In this document: positions 30,524-39,611 of the stretch, one piece after another | Layout: every line of letters starts with the position of its first letter | Numbering within the stretch: the stretch's first letter is position 1 | Assembly (NCBI GenBank): GCA_947475245.1 | Contig: CANJLW010000001.1 | Coordinates: forward strand, 162,025-226,024 | Length of the DNA stretch: 64,000 bases | Direction: 5' to 3' | Origin: Acetobacteraceae bacterium | GTDB taxonomy: Bacteria > Pseudomonadota > Alphaproteobacteria > Acetobacterales > Acetobacteraceae | Position numbers and translations under genes: made by a program | Notes under the pieces: generated by a model | Databases searched by the model: none | What the model saw: only the letters and a program-made list of their open reading frames with translations | Told to the model about the DNA's origin: nothing

Positions 30524-31536
30524 GCCACCACCATCTCGCTAAGGGTCGAGCGCAGCGACGCCGACAACGCGCATCGCACCAGGCCATGATCGTCGGCGGC
30601 GAGGGGCACGGGGTTCGTCGTGCAGGGGCCGTCCTGGCGATACGTACAGCGCGGATTAAACCTGCACCCGGAGGGCCACGCATGGGCCTGCGCGACGGTG
30701 CCGGGGATGGAGATCGGATCGACGCCCTTCGCCAGCGCCACCTGCGGCATCGCACCCAGCAGCCCGGCGGTGTAGGGGTGGCGAGGAGACGCGAACAGTT
30801 CGTCGACCGGTGCTGCTTCCACCACCTGTGCCCCGTACATCACGACCACGCTGCGCGCGATTTCCGCCACCACGCCCAGATCGTGCGTGATGAACAGGAC
30901 CGACATCCCCGAATCCTTCTGCACTTCCTTCAGCAATTCCAGGATGCGCGCCTGGATCGTGACGTCCAGCGCCGTGGTCGGTTCATCCGCGATCAGCAGC
31001 TTGGGGTCGCAGGCGATCGACATCGCGATCATCACGCGCTGACGCATGCCGCCGGAAAACTGGTGCGGGTAGTCATGCGCGCGCGACGCGGCGGACGCGA
31101 TATGGACGCGATCCAGCATCTCCACCGCCCGCTTCCACGCATCGGCGCGCGATGCGCCGCGATGGCGACGCACGACCTCGGCGATCTGCTCTCCGACCGT
31201 ATAGGCCGGGTTCAGGCTCGACATCGGTTCCTGGAAGATGAAGCCGATGTCGTTGCCGCGGATGCGGTTGAGTTGCTTGTTGCCCATGCCGACCAGTTCC
31301 TGGCCGTCGAACTTCACGCTGCCGGATTTGATCCGCCCGCCCTTGGACTGCACAAGCCCGACCGCGGCCTGGGTGGTGACGCTTTTGCCCGAGCCGGACT
31401 CGCCGACGATACACACGATATCGTTGCGCCCGACACTGACGGAAACGTTGTCGACGACCGTCAGCCAGCCATGCGCCGACGGGTATTGCACCGTCAGATC
31501 GCGAATCTCCAGCAATGACTCCTGTCCCACAGCCAT
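30520..31536 (-). CDS. Dipeptide/oligopeptide ABC importer ATPase, DppD/OppD type
   Basis: This 338-residue partner ATPase has Walker [10 protein letters not shown], an early [21 protein letters not shown]-loop region, signature [12 protein letters not shown] and Walker [13 protein letters not shown]. The C-terminal [16 protein letters not shown] extension carries three cysteines typical of the Opp/Dpp subfamily. It starts 2 bases behind the DppC-like permease and overlaps the second ATPase gene. Confidence 0.94.
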   Translation of the reverse strand: MAVGQESLLEIRDLTVQYPSAHGWLTVVDNVSVSVGRNDIVCIVGESGSGKSVTTQAAVGLVQSKGGRIKSGSVKFDGQELVGMGNKQLNRIRGNDIGFIFQEPMSSLNPAYTVGEQIAEVVRRHRGASRADAWKRAVEMLDRVHIASAASRAHDYPHQFSGGMRQRVMIAMSIACDPKLLIADEPTTALDVTIQARILELLKEVQKDSGMSVLFITHDLGVVAEIARSVVVMYGAQVVEAAPVDELFASPRHPYTAGLLGAMPQVALAKGVDPISIPGTVAQAHAWPSGCRFNPRCTYRQDGPCTTNPVPLAADDHGLVRCALSASLRSTLSEMVVA

Positions 31537-31538
31537 GC

Positions 31539-32420
31539 TCAGTCTCCTGCTCGGCGCATGCGGCCGACGGAATCGCGGATGCCGTCACCGATCAGATTGA
31601 AACACAGCACGGTAACGGAAATGACCAGACCGGCGGCGATGGTTGGCGTGGGCGACTGCGCCATGTATGGGAAAGCAGTGCCGAGCATGGCGCCCCAACT
31701 TGCTTCGGGGGGTTGAACGCCGAGGCCGAGGAAGCTGAGACCGGCTTCCGCCAGCAGCGCCTGACCCATCAGCACGGTCGCCTGCACGACCAGTGGGCCG
31801 GTCACATTGGGCAATACGTGCAGCGCGATGATGCGGGCGTCGCTGCATCCCAGCGCGCGCGCCGCGCGGACATAGACCTCTTCACGCACGCTGAGCGTGC
31901 TGCCGCGCACCACGCGCATGATGCGCGGCGCATAGACAAGGCCGATCGCCGTCATCGCGTTGCTCAGGCTCGGCCCGATCAGTCCGACGATCACAACAGC
32001 CAGGATCAGGGCCGGAAAGCTCATCAGCGCGTCGTTGACGCGGGAAATGACCGTATCGACCCAGCCGCCGACGTACCCGGCGATCAACCCCAGCGGCAGA
32101 CCGATGACCAGGGCGATGGCGACAGCCTGCACGCTGGCGACGAGCGACAGGCGAGAGGCGTACATCAGTCGGCTGAGCACGTCGCGGCCAAGATCGTCCG
32201 ACCCCAGCCAATAGACGGCATTGGGTGCCTTCAGGATGTTGCGCAGCGAAGACCGCGCGGGATCGTGCGGAGCGATATAGGGTGCCAGGATCGCGATCAT
32301 CACGATCGCAATCAGGATGATCGTCGAGATCAGCGCGGTTCGGTTCCTGCAATAGCGTTGCAGGAAGCTGCTGGGGGGCGGCAGCGCGACGGCGGCCGTC
32401 GGATTGGTCGTGGCACTCAT
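31539..32420 (-). CDS. Dipeptide-type ABC permease, DppC type
   Basis: This 293-residue inner-membrane protein has the extra N-terminal span of DppC proteins, the periplasmic APYIAPHDP segment and the GSDDLGRDVLSRLMYASRLS motif seen throughout the family. The EAA loop is ARALGCSDARIIALHVLPNV. It overlaps the DppB-like gene by ATGA and is followed at once by the ATPase pair. Confidence 0.94.
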   Translation of the reverse strand: MSATTNPTAAVALPPPSSFLQRYCRNRTALISTIILIAIVMIAILAPYIAPHDPARSSLRNILKAPNAVYWLGSDDLGRDVLSRLMYASRLSLVASVQAVAIALVIGLPLGLIAGYVGGWVDTVISRVNDALMSFPALILAVVIVGLIGPSLSNAMTAIGLVYAPRIMRVVRGSTLSVREEVYVRAARALGCSDARIIALHVLPNVTGPLVVQATVLMGQALLAEAGLSFLGLGVQPPEASWGAMLGTAFPYMAQSPTPTIAAGLVISVTVLCFNLIGDGIRDSVGRMRRAGD

Positions 32421-33367
32421 CCCGCGCGCACCTTCGGATCGAAGTAACCGTAAGACATGTCCACCAACAGATTAACGATCAGGACGATAACGGCCGTGGT
32501 CAGCGCCACGCCCAGCAGGACCGGCAGGTCGCGCAGGAACACGGCGCGCACGGCGAGGGAGCCAACCCCGTTCATCGCGAAAATTTGCTCCACGATCACG
32601 GTGCCGCCGAGCAGGCGGCGCACCTGCAGGCCCAGGACGGTGACGACCGGGATCGCCGCGTTTTTCAGCCCGTGCTTGATGATGATGGAGAAGCCCGACA
32701 GGCCCTTGGCGCGCGCGGTCTGGATATAGTCGCGCGACAGCACGTCGATCATCGCGCCGCGCACCTGACGCGCCAGTTCCGCGGCGACGCCCAGCCCCAG
32801 GGTGATGGACGGCAGCGTCAGCCGGCGCGCCCATTCGACCGGGTCTTCCTCGAACGGGATATAGCCGGTCGCCGGCAACCAACCGAGTTCCAGGGCGATG
32901 AGCAGGACCAGGAGCAGGCCGATGAAGAATTCCGGCGCGGCAATGCCAAGCGAGGTGCCGAAAATGGTGACTTTGTCGAGCCAGGAGCCGCGCTTGGTCG
33001 CCGCGAACACGCCCAGCGGCACGGCAATTAGCAGCCCGATCAGGGTGGCACCGGCGGTCAGCGACAAGGTGATCGGCATGCGATCGAAGATCAGCTCCGT
33101 CACCGGCTTGCCGCTGGTGAACGAGGTGCCGAGATCGCCGTGCAGGACCGCGACCAACCAGTGCCAGAACTGCACCAGGAAGGGTTGGTCCAGGCCCAGC
33201 CGATGCCGAGCGGCGTCGATGGCTTCCTGGGAGGCGTTTTCGCCGGCCACGACAGCCGCCGGATCGCCCGGAGTGATGTGGATCAGCAGGAACGTGATCA
33301 GCCCAACCATCACCAGCATCGGCAGTGTGGAGCCGAGGCGACGATAGAGATAACGGAATGTGTTCAT
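32417..33367 (-). CDS. Dipeptide-type ABC permease, DppB type
   Basis: This 316-residue permease starts FRYLYRRLGSTLPMLVMVGLI, has the conserved RLGLDQPFLVQFWHWL and LGTSFTSGKPV segments, and the EAA-like loop TARAKGLSGFSIIIKHGLKNA. It lies 40 bases behind the last of five tandem binding-protein genes, so all five proteins may dock onto this single channel. Confidence 0.94.
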   Translation of the reverse strand: MNTFRYLYRRLGSTLPMLVMVGLITFLLIHITPGDPAAVVAGENASQEAIDAARHRLGLDQPFLVQFWHWLVAVLHGDLGTSFTSGKPVTELIFDRMPITLSLTAGATLIGLLIAVPLGVFAATKRGSWLDKVTIFGTSLGIAAPEFFIGLLLVLLIALELGWLPATGYIPFEEDPVEWARRLTLPSITLGLGVAAELARQVRGAMIDVLSRDYIQTARAKGLSGFSIIIKHGLKNAAIPVVTVLGLQVRRLLGGTVIVEQIFAMNGVGSLAVRAVFLRDLPVLLGVALTTAVIVLIVNLLVDMSYGYFDPKVRAG

Positions 33368-33407
33368 GGCCTGGATCGCTCGCCGGATGGGCCTCTCGCC
33401 GCGTCGC

Positions 33408-34949
33408 TTACTTGCACTTCGCCCCCACCTTTGTGTCGTTGATCCGATCGTTGCCCGTCGGCAGGTAAGCCGGCAGGTTCAGGATGCAGCCCGGTCGGTA
33501 AGCATAGACCGCCGACCTCGTCATCAGCGTGATATGCGATACCTGCTCCGTCGTCACCTTGGCGAGTTCGTGCAGAACCCCCAGGCGTGCCGGGTCGTTC
33601 GGCACCATCGCCCGCGCCTTGCCGATCAGCGTGTCGATTTCCGGCGCGACCGAGCCCCACGGAATGGCGGTGCTGCCCGACGATTCCTGGAACGTCTGCA
33701 ATGGGTCGGGGCGTCCGCCCCAGCGCACCATAAGGATGTCGCCGCGCTGCGGCGGTCGGCGGAATGTGTAGTACTGCGACACGTCGACGATATCGAATTT
33801 GATGCGAATGCCGACCTCGCCCAGCATTGACTGCACGGCCTCGCCGATCTGCTTGTATTCGGCGGTGTTCAGCAGCAACCACGAAGCGTCGATGCCGTTG
33901 GGATATCCGGCTTCGGCCAGAAGCCGCTTCGCCTTGGCCTGATCGAAGGGGTAGCGATCGTCGAGTGCCTTGACATAGGCCGGATCGGCGGAGGCGAAGA
34001 TTTGCGACGTCGGTTTGCTGGCGCCATAGCCCAGCGCGTCGGACAGGGCCTGACGATCGATGGCGTGCATCATGGCCTGACGCACTTTCAGCTTACCCAT
34101 GTGCTCGCGCGACGTATTGACCTGAATTTCCCAGGTGCTGTTCTTTTCGTTGATCTGCACCGAAAAGCCGGCACCCTTGGCTTCGGCGATCTGGCGGGCC
34201 TCGATCAGCGCGAGGTTGGCCTGGCCGGAGCGAACGGCGTTGATCCGCGCGCGCGCTTCGGGCACGAAATGATGCTCGAATGCCGCCGGGCGCCCCTCGA
34301 TCCCGCCCCAATAGGCGTCGTTGCGCACGGTCAGCGTGCGGACGTTGGATTCGAAGGATCGGACTTTGTAAGGACCCGCGCCGATCGGTTTCAGACCGGC
34401 GCCGAACGCGTTGTCGCCCAGGGCGGCGGGGGAAACCATCATGCCCGCCTGGAACCCGAACAGGTAAGGCATCTGCCCGCTGGGGGCCTTGAGCCGAACC
34501 CGCACGATGTCGTCGCCTTCGGTCTCGATGGCCGCGACCTGGGACATGGTTTCCATCGTCGCCGCGCCCGCGCGGTTTCCCAGCGCGGTCGAACGTTCGA
34601 GGTTGCGGACCACCGCCGCCGCATCCAACTTCGTGCCGTCATGGAACGTCACGTTCGGGCGCAGCTTCATCGTGAACACGGTCAGGTCGGCATTGTATTC
34701 CCAGGACTGGGCGAGGCCGGGTTTCGGCATGCCGCGCTCGTCCAGCAGAATCAACGGCTCGAACACCGCCATCAGCACGCCTTGGGAAAAGCTGCTGTTG
34801 TTCTGCGGTTCCTGCGGGTCGAGCGTTTGATTGCTGACCGCGTCGAAGTAGACCAGCGTCGCGTTCGGGTTGAAGTCGGTCTGCGCGGCGGCCGGGACCG
34901 CCGCGGCCAACAGGGCACCCAGAAGCGCGGCGCGCGCACTCACTTGCAT
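33408..34949 (-). CDS. Family 5 ABC binding protein, array member 1 (nearest the permeases)
   Basis: This 513-residue periplasmic protein has a short signal peptide ending AAAQTDF. It then has the array's shared opening YFDAVSNQTLDPQEPQNNSS, FHDGTKLDAAAVVRN, SGQANLALIEARQIAEAKGAG and HMGKLKVRQAMMHAIDRQAL. It ends GNDRINDTKVGAKCK, with an earlier Cys in RPGCILNLP that could form a disulfide with the terminal one. The ATG overlaps the preceding gene's last ten bases. An alternative GTG two codons later overlaps the stop as GTGA. Confidence 0.92.
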   Translation of the reverse strand: MQVSARAALLGALLAAAVPAAAQTDFNPNATLVYFDAVSNQTLDPQEPQNNSSFSQGVLMAVFEPLILLDERGMPKPGLAQSWEYNADLTVFTMKLRPNVTFHDGTKLDAAAVVRNLERSTALGNRAGAATMETMSQVAAIETEGDDIVRVRLKAPSGQMPYLFGFQAGMMVSPAALGDNAFGAGLKPIGAGPYKVRSFESNVRTLTVRNDAYWGGIEGRPAAFEHHFVPEARARINAVRSGQANLALIEARQIAEAKGAGFSVQINEKNSTWEIQVNTSREHMGKLKVRQAMMHAIDRQALSDALGYGASKPTSQIFASADPAYVKALDDRYPFDQAKAKRLLAEAGYPNGIDASWLLLNTAEYKQIGEAVQSMLGEVGIRIKFDIVDVSQYYTFRRPPQRGDILMVRWGGRPDPLQTFQESSGSTAIPWGSVAPEIDTLIGKARAMVPNDPARLGVLHELAKVTTEQVSHITLMTRSAVYAYRPGCILNLPAYLPTGNDRINDTKVGAKCK

Positions 34950-36499
34950 TTGTCGCCAACCCGCACATCGTTGATGCGGTCATTGCCGGTCGGCAGATAG
35001 GCGGGGATGCCGCCGATGCAGCCGGGCTTGAACGCATAGACGTTCGAACGGGTCATGATGCCGAAATGGGCCGCCAGTTCCGTGGTCAGACGGGCCAGTT
35101 GCTTCAGCACGACCATGCGCGCGGGATCGGCGGGATCAAGCCGCTTGGCCTTGTCGATCAATGCGTCGATCTCCGGCGAGGCCGCATCGCCCGCGTTGAC
35201 CGATCCACCCGTGCCGGTCACTTCCTGGAACGCCTGCAACGGGTCCGGGCGACCGCCCCAGCGCGCCATCATTATATCGCCCCGGGTCGGCGGGCGGCGG
35301 AACGTGATGTATTGTGATACGTCGACGATATCGAATTTGATGCGAATGCCGACCTCGGCCATCATCGCCTGCACGGCTTCCGCCAGTTGCTTGTATTCGG
35401 TCGTGTTCAGCAACACCCAGTTGACGTCGACGCCGTTCGGATAACCGGCCTCGGTCAACAGAGCCTTGGCCTTCTTTTGGTCGAACGGGTACATCTTATC
35501 CAGGGCCGCGTCGTACATCGGCGAGGATTGCGCGAACAACTGCGCCGTCGGCTTGCTGGCGCCATAGCCCAGGGCATCCGCCAGGGCTTCCCGATCCATT
35601 GCGTGCATGAAGGCCTGCCGCATCTTCAGCCGGCCGATATTGTCGCGCTTGACGTTCAGATAGATGTCCCAGGTGCTGTTCTTCTCGTTCACCTGCACGG
35701 CGAACCCGGCACCCTTGGCTTCATTGATCAGCCGCGGATCGATCAGCGCCAGATTGGCCTGACCGGATCGCACCGCGTTCAGACGCGCGCGACCGTCCGG
35801 CACAAAATGATGCTCGATGGCCGCCGGCCGCCCGGCGGTGCCGCCCCAATACCCGTCGTAGCGGTCCATGATCGTCCGCTGTGTGGATTCGAACGAGCGG
35901 ACCCGGAACGGACCGGCACCGACCGGCTTGAACGACGAACCGAACGCATCGCCGGCCACCGACGCCGGGCTGATCATCATGCCGGCCTGGCTGCCCAGCA
36001 GATACGGCAATTGCCCGTTCGGCGTCTTCAGCTTCAACGTGATCGTATGCTCGTCGCGGATGTCGACGGAGGCGATCTGGTTCATCGTGTCGTAGACCGC
36101 GAAACCGGCCTTCAGACCCAAGGCGGTGGCGCGTTCGAAGTTGGTCGCAACCGCGGCGGCGTCAAATTTCGCGCCGTCGTGGAATGTCACGCCCTTGCGC
36201 AGTTTCAGCGTGATTTCCGTCAGATCGGCGTTGTACGACCAGGATTCCGCCAACCCCGGCTTCGGCTCCCCGGCTTCGTTCAGGTAGACCAGCGCATCGA
36301 AGATCGCCATCAGCGGCCCTTGCGCGAAGCTGCTGTTATTCTGCGGCTCCCGCGGGTCGATGGTCATGTTGTTGACGGCATCGAAGTAAATCAGCGTCGC
36401 CGTGGGGCTGCCCTGCACGTCGGCGGCGTGAGAGGCCGGTGCCAGCGCGACCGGCAAAAGGGCGCAGCCGGCGAGCAGCCATCGCTTGAGTGTGCGCAT
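34940..36499 (-). CDS. Family 5 ABC binding protein, array member 2
   Basis: This 519-residue paralogue is built like member 1 along its length (YFDAVNNMTIDPREPQNNSS, FHDGAKFDAAAVATNFERAT, MRQAFMHAMDREALADAL). The ATG at 36499 is preferred because GAGGAAACAGGA lies just upstream and it gives a clean signal peptide (RTLKRWLLAGCALLPVA). In-frame ATGs at 36526 and 36520 overlap the previous stop and cannot be excluded. It ends NDVRVGDKCK. Confidence 0.92.
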   Translation of the reverse strand: MRTLKRWLLAGCALLPVALAPASHAADVQGSPTATLIYFDAVNNMTIDPREPQNNSSFAQGPLMAIFDALVYLNEAGEPKPGLAESWSYNADLTEITLKLRKGVTFHDGAKFDAAAVATNFERATALGLKAGFAVYDTMNQIASVDIRDEHTITLKLKTPNGQLPYLLGSQAGMMISPASVAGDAFGSSFKPVGAGPFRVRSFESTQRTIMDRYDGYWGGTAGRPAAIEHHFVPDGRARLNAVRSGQANLALIDPRLINEAKGAGFAVQVNEKNSTWDIYLNVKRDNIGRLKMRQAFMHAMDREALADALGYGASKPTAQLFAQSSPMYDAALDKMYPFDQKKAKALLTEAGYPNGVDVNWVLLNTTEYKQLAEAVQAMMAEVGIRIKFDIVDVSQYITFRRPPTRGDIMMARWGGRPDPLQAFQEVTGTGGSVNAGDAASPEIDALIDKAKRLDPADPARMVVLKQLARLTTELAAHFGIMTRSNVYAFKPGCIGGIPAYLPTGNDRINDVRVGDKCK

Positions 36500-36516
36500 T
36501 GGTCCTGTTTCCTCGA

Positions 36517-38070
36517 TCATTTGCATTTTGCGGCGATTTTAACGTCGTTGAAGCGGTCGTCGCCCATCGACAGGAATGGCGTCAAGTCCAGAATACAGCC
36601 GGGCTTGAAAGCGTAAACGTTCGAGCGGGTCATCAGCGGCATATTGGACACGTGTTCCACCGCGACACGCCCGATCTGACGCGCGACGTTCAGCCGTTCC
36701 GGGTCTTCCGGCAACATGCGCTTGGCTTTTTCGATCAAGGTATCGATTTCCGGAGTCGCCACGCCGACCGGATTATAAGTTCCGCCCGTGCCCACCAACT
36801 CCTGAAATGTCTGCAACGGGTCCGCTCGGCCGCCCCAACGCGCCATCAGAAAATCGGCGCGATACGGAGGACGGCGAAACAGATTGAATTGCGAGGCATC
36901 GACAACGTCGAATTTCACGCGAATGCCGGACTCCGCCAGCATCGCCTGCAACGCTTCCGCCAATTGCTTGTATTCGGTCGTGTTCAGCAGCAACTGCGTG
37001 ATTTCGATGCCGTCCTTGTGACCGGCTTCGGCCAACAGTGCCTTGGCTTTCTTCTGATCGAACGGGTAACGCTTTTCCAACGCCGGATCGAATACCGGGG
37101 AACTCTGCGCGAAGAACTGAACGGTCGGCTTGCCGCTGCCGAAACTCAGCGCTTCCGCCAGGGCCTCTCGGTCGACGGCGTGCATGAAGGCCTGCCGCAC
37201 CTTCAGATCGTTCAACGGCGCGCGCCCCAGGTTTACGTAAATGTCCCAAACGCCGTTCTTCTCGTTAATCTGCACCTGCATCCCGGCGCTCTTGGCTTCC
37301 GGGATTTGCCTGGGATCGATCAACACGACGTTTGCCTGACCCGACCGCAGCGCGTTCAGGCGCGCGCGCCCATCGGGGACGTAGTGATGCTCGAAGCTTG
37401 CCGGGCGACCGGCGGTTCCGCCCCAATACTCCTCGTTCCGCGTCATGATGGTTTTGACGTTGGATTCAAAGGATTTCACCCGGTACGGGCCTGAACCGAC
37501 CGCCTTGAAGTTCACCCCGAACGCGTCGGGTCCGATCGACGCCGCGGACGCGATCATGCCGCCGATACCGCCCAGGAAATACGGGATTTGCCCGCTGGCG
37601 GATTTCAGCAACAGCTTGAATTCCAGTTCGCCCAGAACCTCCACCCCGGCGATCGGTCGCACCGATTCCAACATCGTGCCGCTGACCTTGGTGCCCAGCG
37701 ACAGGTTGCGTTCGATGTTCTGCTTGACCAGTTCGGCGGTCAGCTTCGATCCGTCATGCATGATCACGTTGGGACGCAACGTGAATGTGAACGACATTAA
37801 ATCCGGGGCGGCTTTCCACGACAGCGCCAGGCCGGGCGTGGTGTTGCCGGCATCGTCCAGCCGCACCAGCGTATCGAAGATCGCCAGCAGCACTTCCTGG
37901 GAGAAGCTGCTGCCGCTCTGCGGTTCCGCCGGATCGAGCGTTTCGTTGCCGACGGCGTCGTAATAGACCAAAGATGCCGTCGTATTGACGTCGGCGGCCA
38001 CCGCCGGTGCGGTCAGGGCACAGGCGAGCAGCGCCGCCTTAAGCGATCGTGCGAAGGTCATTATTTGCAT
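36517..38070 (-). CDS. Family 5 ABC binding protein, array member 3
   Basis: This paralogue of up to 517 residues has the signal peptide FARSLKAALLACALTAPAVA and then YYDAVGNETLDPAEPQSGSS. It keeps the SGQANVVLIDPRQIPEAKSAG and LKVRQAFMHAVDREALAEAL segments and ends FNDVKIAAKCK. Two starts are possible: 38070 (ten-base overlap with the previous gene) or the ATG at 38061 sharing one base with its stop (TAATG). It differs most in the GGIGGMIASAAS stretch, hinting at altered ligand choice. Confidence 0.91.
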   Translation of the reverse strand: MQIMTFARSLKAALLACALTAPAVAADVNTTASLVYYDAVGNETLDPAEPQSGSSFSQEVLLAIFDTLVRLDDAGNTTPGLALSWKAAPDLMSFTFTLRPNVIMHDGSKLTAELVKQNIERNLSLGTKVSGTMLESVRPIAGVEVLGELEFKLLLKSASGQIPYFLGGIGGMIASAASIGPDAFGVNFKAVGSGPYRVKSFESNVKTIMTRNEEYWGGTAGRPASFEHHYVPDGRARLNALRSGQANVVLIDPRQIPEAKSAGMQVQINEKNGVWDIYVNLGRAPLNDLKVRQAFMHAVDREALAEALSFGSGKPTVQFFAQSSPVFDPALEKRYPFDQKKAKALLAEAGHKDGIEITQLLLNTTEYKQLAEALQAMLAESGIRVKFDVVDASQFNLFRRPPYRADFLMARWGGRADPLQTFQELVGTGGTYNPVGVATPEIDTLIEKAKRMLPEDPERLNVARQIGRVAVEHVSNMPLMTRSNVYAFKPGCILDLTPFLSMGDDRFNDVKIAAKCK

Positions 38071-39611
38071 CCCGCGGCAATTTTAACGTCGTTGAACCGG
38101 TCGTCGCCGGAGGGCAGATAGGCTTCAAGGTTCAGGATACAGCCGGGTTTCGCGGCGTACAGATTGGATCGGCTGATGATCGGCATCGTCCCGACCATCT
38201 CGGAAACCTCCCGCGCCAGATCGTGCATGACCGCCAAACGCTTGGGATCGGTCGCCGCCATGGCGCGCGCCTGATTCAGCAAATCGTCGATCTTCGGGCT
38301 GGCCGAACCGCCCGGCGCGTAGTTGCCGCCCGTGCCGACCAGTTCGAACACCGACTGCACGGGATCGCTGCGCCCGCCATAGCGCGCCATCAACACGTCG
38401 CCGCGCGGCGGCTGCTTGAAGAACAGCGGGAACTGCGACACGTCGACGACATCGAACTTGATCCGGATGCCGACCTCCGCAAGATTGGCCTGCAAGGCTT
38501 CCGCCAGCAGGCGATATTCGGAGTTATTGAGTAACAGGAACGATAACTCAAACCCATCCTTGAAACCGGCCTCCGCCATCAAGGCTTTGGCCTTCTTCTG
38601 GTCGAACGGGTACCGGTTTTCGATGTCCTTGACATAGAACGGCGACTTCGAGGACCAGATTTGCTGCGTCGCCTTGCCGCTGCCGTTGGTCAAGGCGTCG
38701 CCCAGCGCTTCCCGGTCGATCGCGTGCATGATCGCCCGCCGGATGCGGACATCGCCCAGAGGGCCTTTCTTCAGGTTCGGGTAAATATCCCAGAACGCGT
38801 TCTTCTCAATGATATGAACCGTCAGCCCGGCACCCTTCGCCTCCGGGATCGCACGGGCATCCAGCGTCGCGATATTCGCCTGCCCCGACCGTAATGCATT
38901 CAACCGTGCTCGGCCGTCGGGAACGTAATGATGTTCGAAACCGGCCGGACGTCCGGCGGTTCCACCCCAGTACTCGTCGTGGCGCGCCATCCAGGTCGTG
39001 ACGTTGGCCTCGAACTTCTTCAGCTTATACGGACCGGTTCCGATCGCGGTGATTGCCCCGCCAAACGCATCGTCCTTGATGCCCGCCGGCGCGATCATCA
39101 TGCCGGAGTTGCCGCCAAGCCAGTATTCGATCTGACCGTTGGCGGCTTTGAGCTTCAGCTTCACCGTATCGTCGCCGATATACTCGATCGACTGAATCAG
39201 ATTGAAGGTTTCCACCACCGTGCCGGCGGCGCGCCGACCAAGCGCGGCCATCCGGTCGAAATTGTGCTTCACGGCCTGGGCATCGAACGGCGTACCGTCG
39301 TGGAACTTCACACCGCGCCGCAGCTTCAGCGTCATCTCCGTCAGATCGGCGCTGCGTGTCCAGGACTCCGCAAGCCCCGGACCGGGCACCCCGGCCTGAT
39401 CCAGGCGGATCAGCGTGTCGTACAGCGCCAGCAGCGATTCATGCGAATAGCTGCTGTTGTTCTGCGGTTCGGCCGGGTCGAGCGTCTCATTGCCCGCGCT
39501 GTCGTAGTAAACCAGTGTCGCCGACGTGTTGTATTCGGCGGCGACCGCGGGCGTCGCGCCCAGCAGACACGCGGATAATAGCCAGGACTTGATCGAAGGT
39601 TTCACTTGCAC
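38061..39611 (-). CDS. Family 5 ABC binding protein, array member 4
   Basis: This paralogue of up to 516 residues has the signal peptide SIKSWLLSACLLGATPAVAA and then YYDSAGNETLDPAEPQNNSS and FHDGTPFDAQAVKHNFDRMA. It also has LKKGPLGDVRIRRAIMHAID. Both starts considered are GTG: 39611 (ten-base overlap) or 39605 (GTGA overlap). By eye it is closest to member 5 (shared HEALMAIFD/HESLLALYD, LKKGPLGD and WSSKSPFYV segments), suggesting a recent duplication. It ends FNDVKIAAGCK. Confidence 0.91.
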   Translation of the reverse strand: MQVKPSIKSWLLSACLLGATPAVAAEYNTSATLVYYDSAGNETLDPAEPQNNSSYSHESLLALYDTLIRLDQAGVPGPGLAESWTRSADLTEMTLKLRRGVKFHDGTPFDAQAVKHNFDRMAALGRRAAGTVVETFNLIQSIEYIGDDTVKLKLKAANGQIEYWLGGNSGMMIAPAGIKDDAFGGAITAIGTGPYKLKKFEANVTTWMARHDEYWGGTAGRPAGFEHHYVPDGRARLNALRSGQANIATLDARAIPEAKGAGLTVHIIEKNAFWDIYPNLKKGPLGDVRIRRAIMHAIDREALGDALTNGSGKATQQIWSSKSPFYVKDIENRYPFDQKKAKALMAEAGFKDGFELSFLLLNNSEYRLLAEALQANLAEVGIRIKFDVVDVSQFPLFFKQPPRGDVLMARYGGRSDPVQSVFELVGTGGNYAPGGSASPKIDDLLNQARAMAATDPKRLAVMHDLAREVSEMVGTMPIISRSNLYAAKPGCILNLEAYLPSGDDRFNDVKIAAGCK

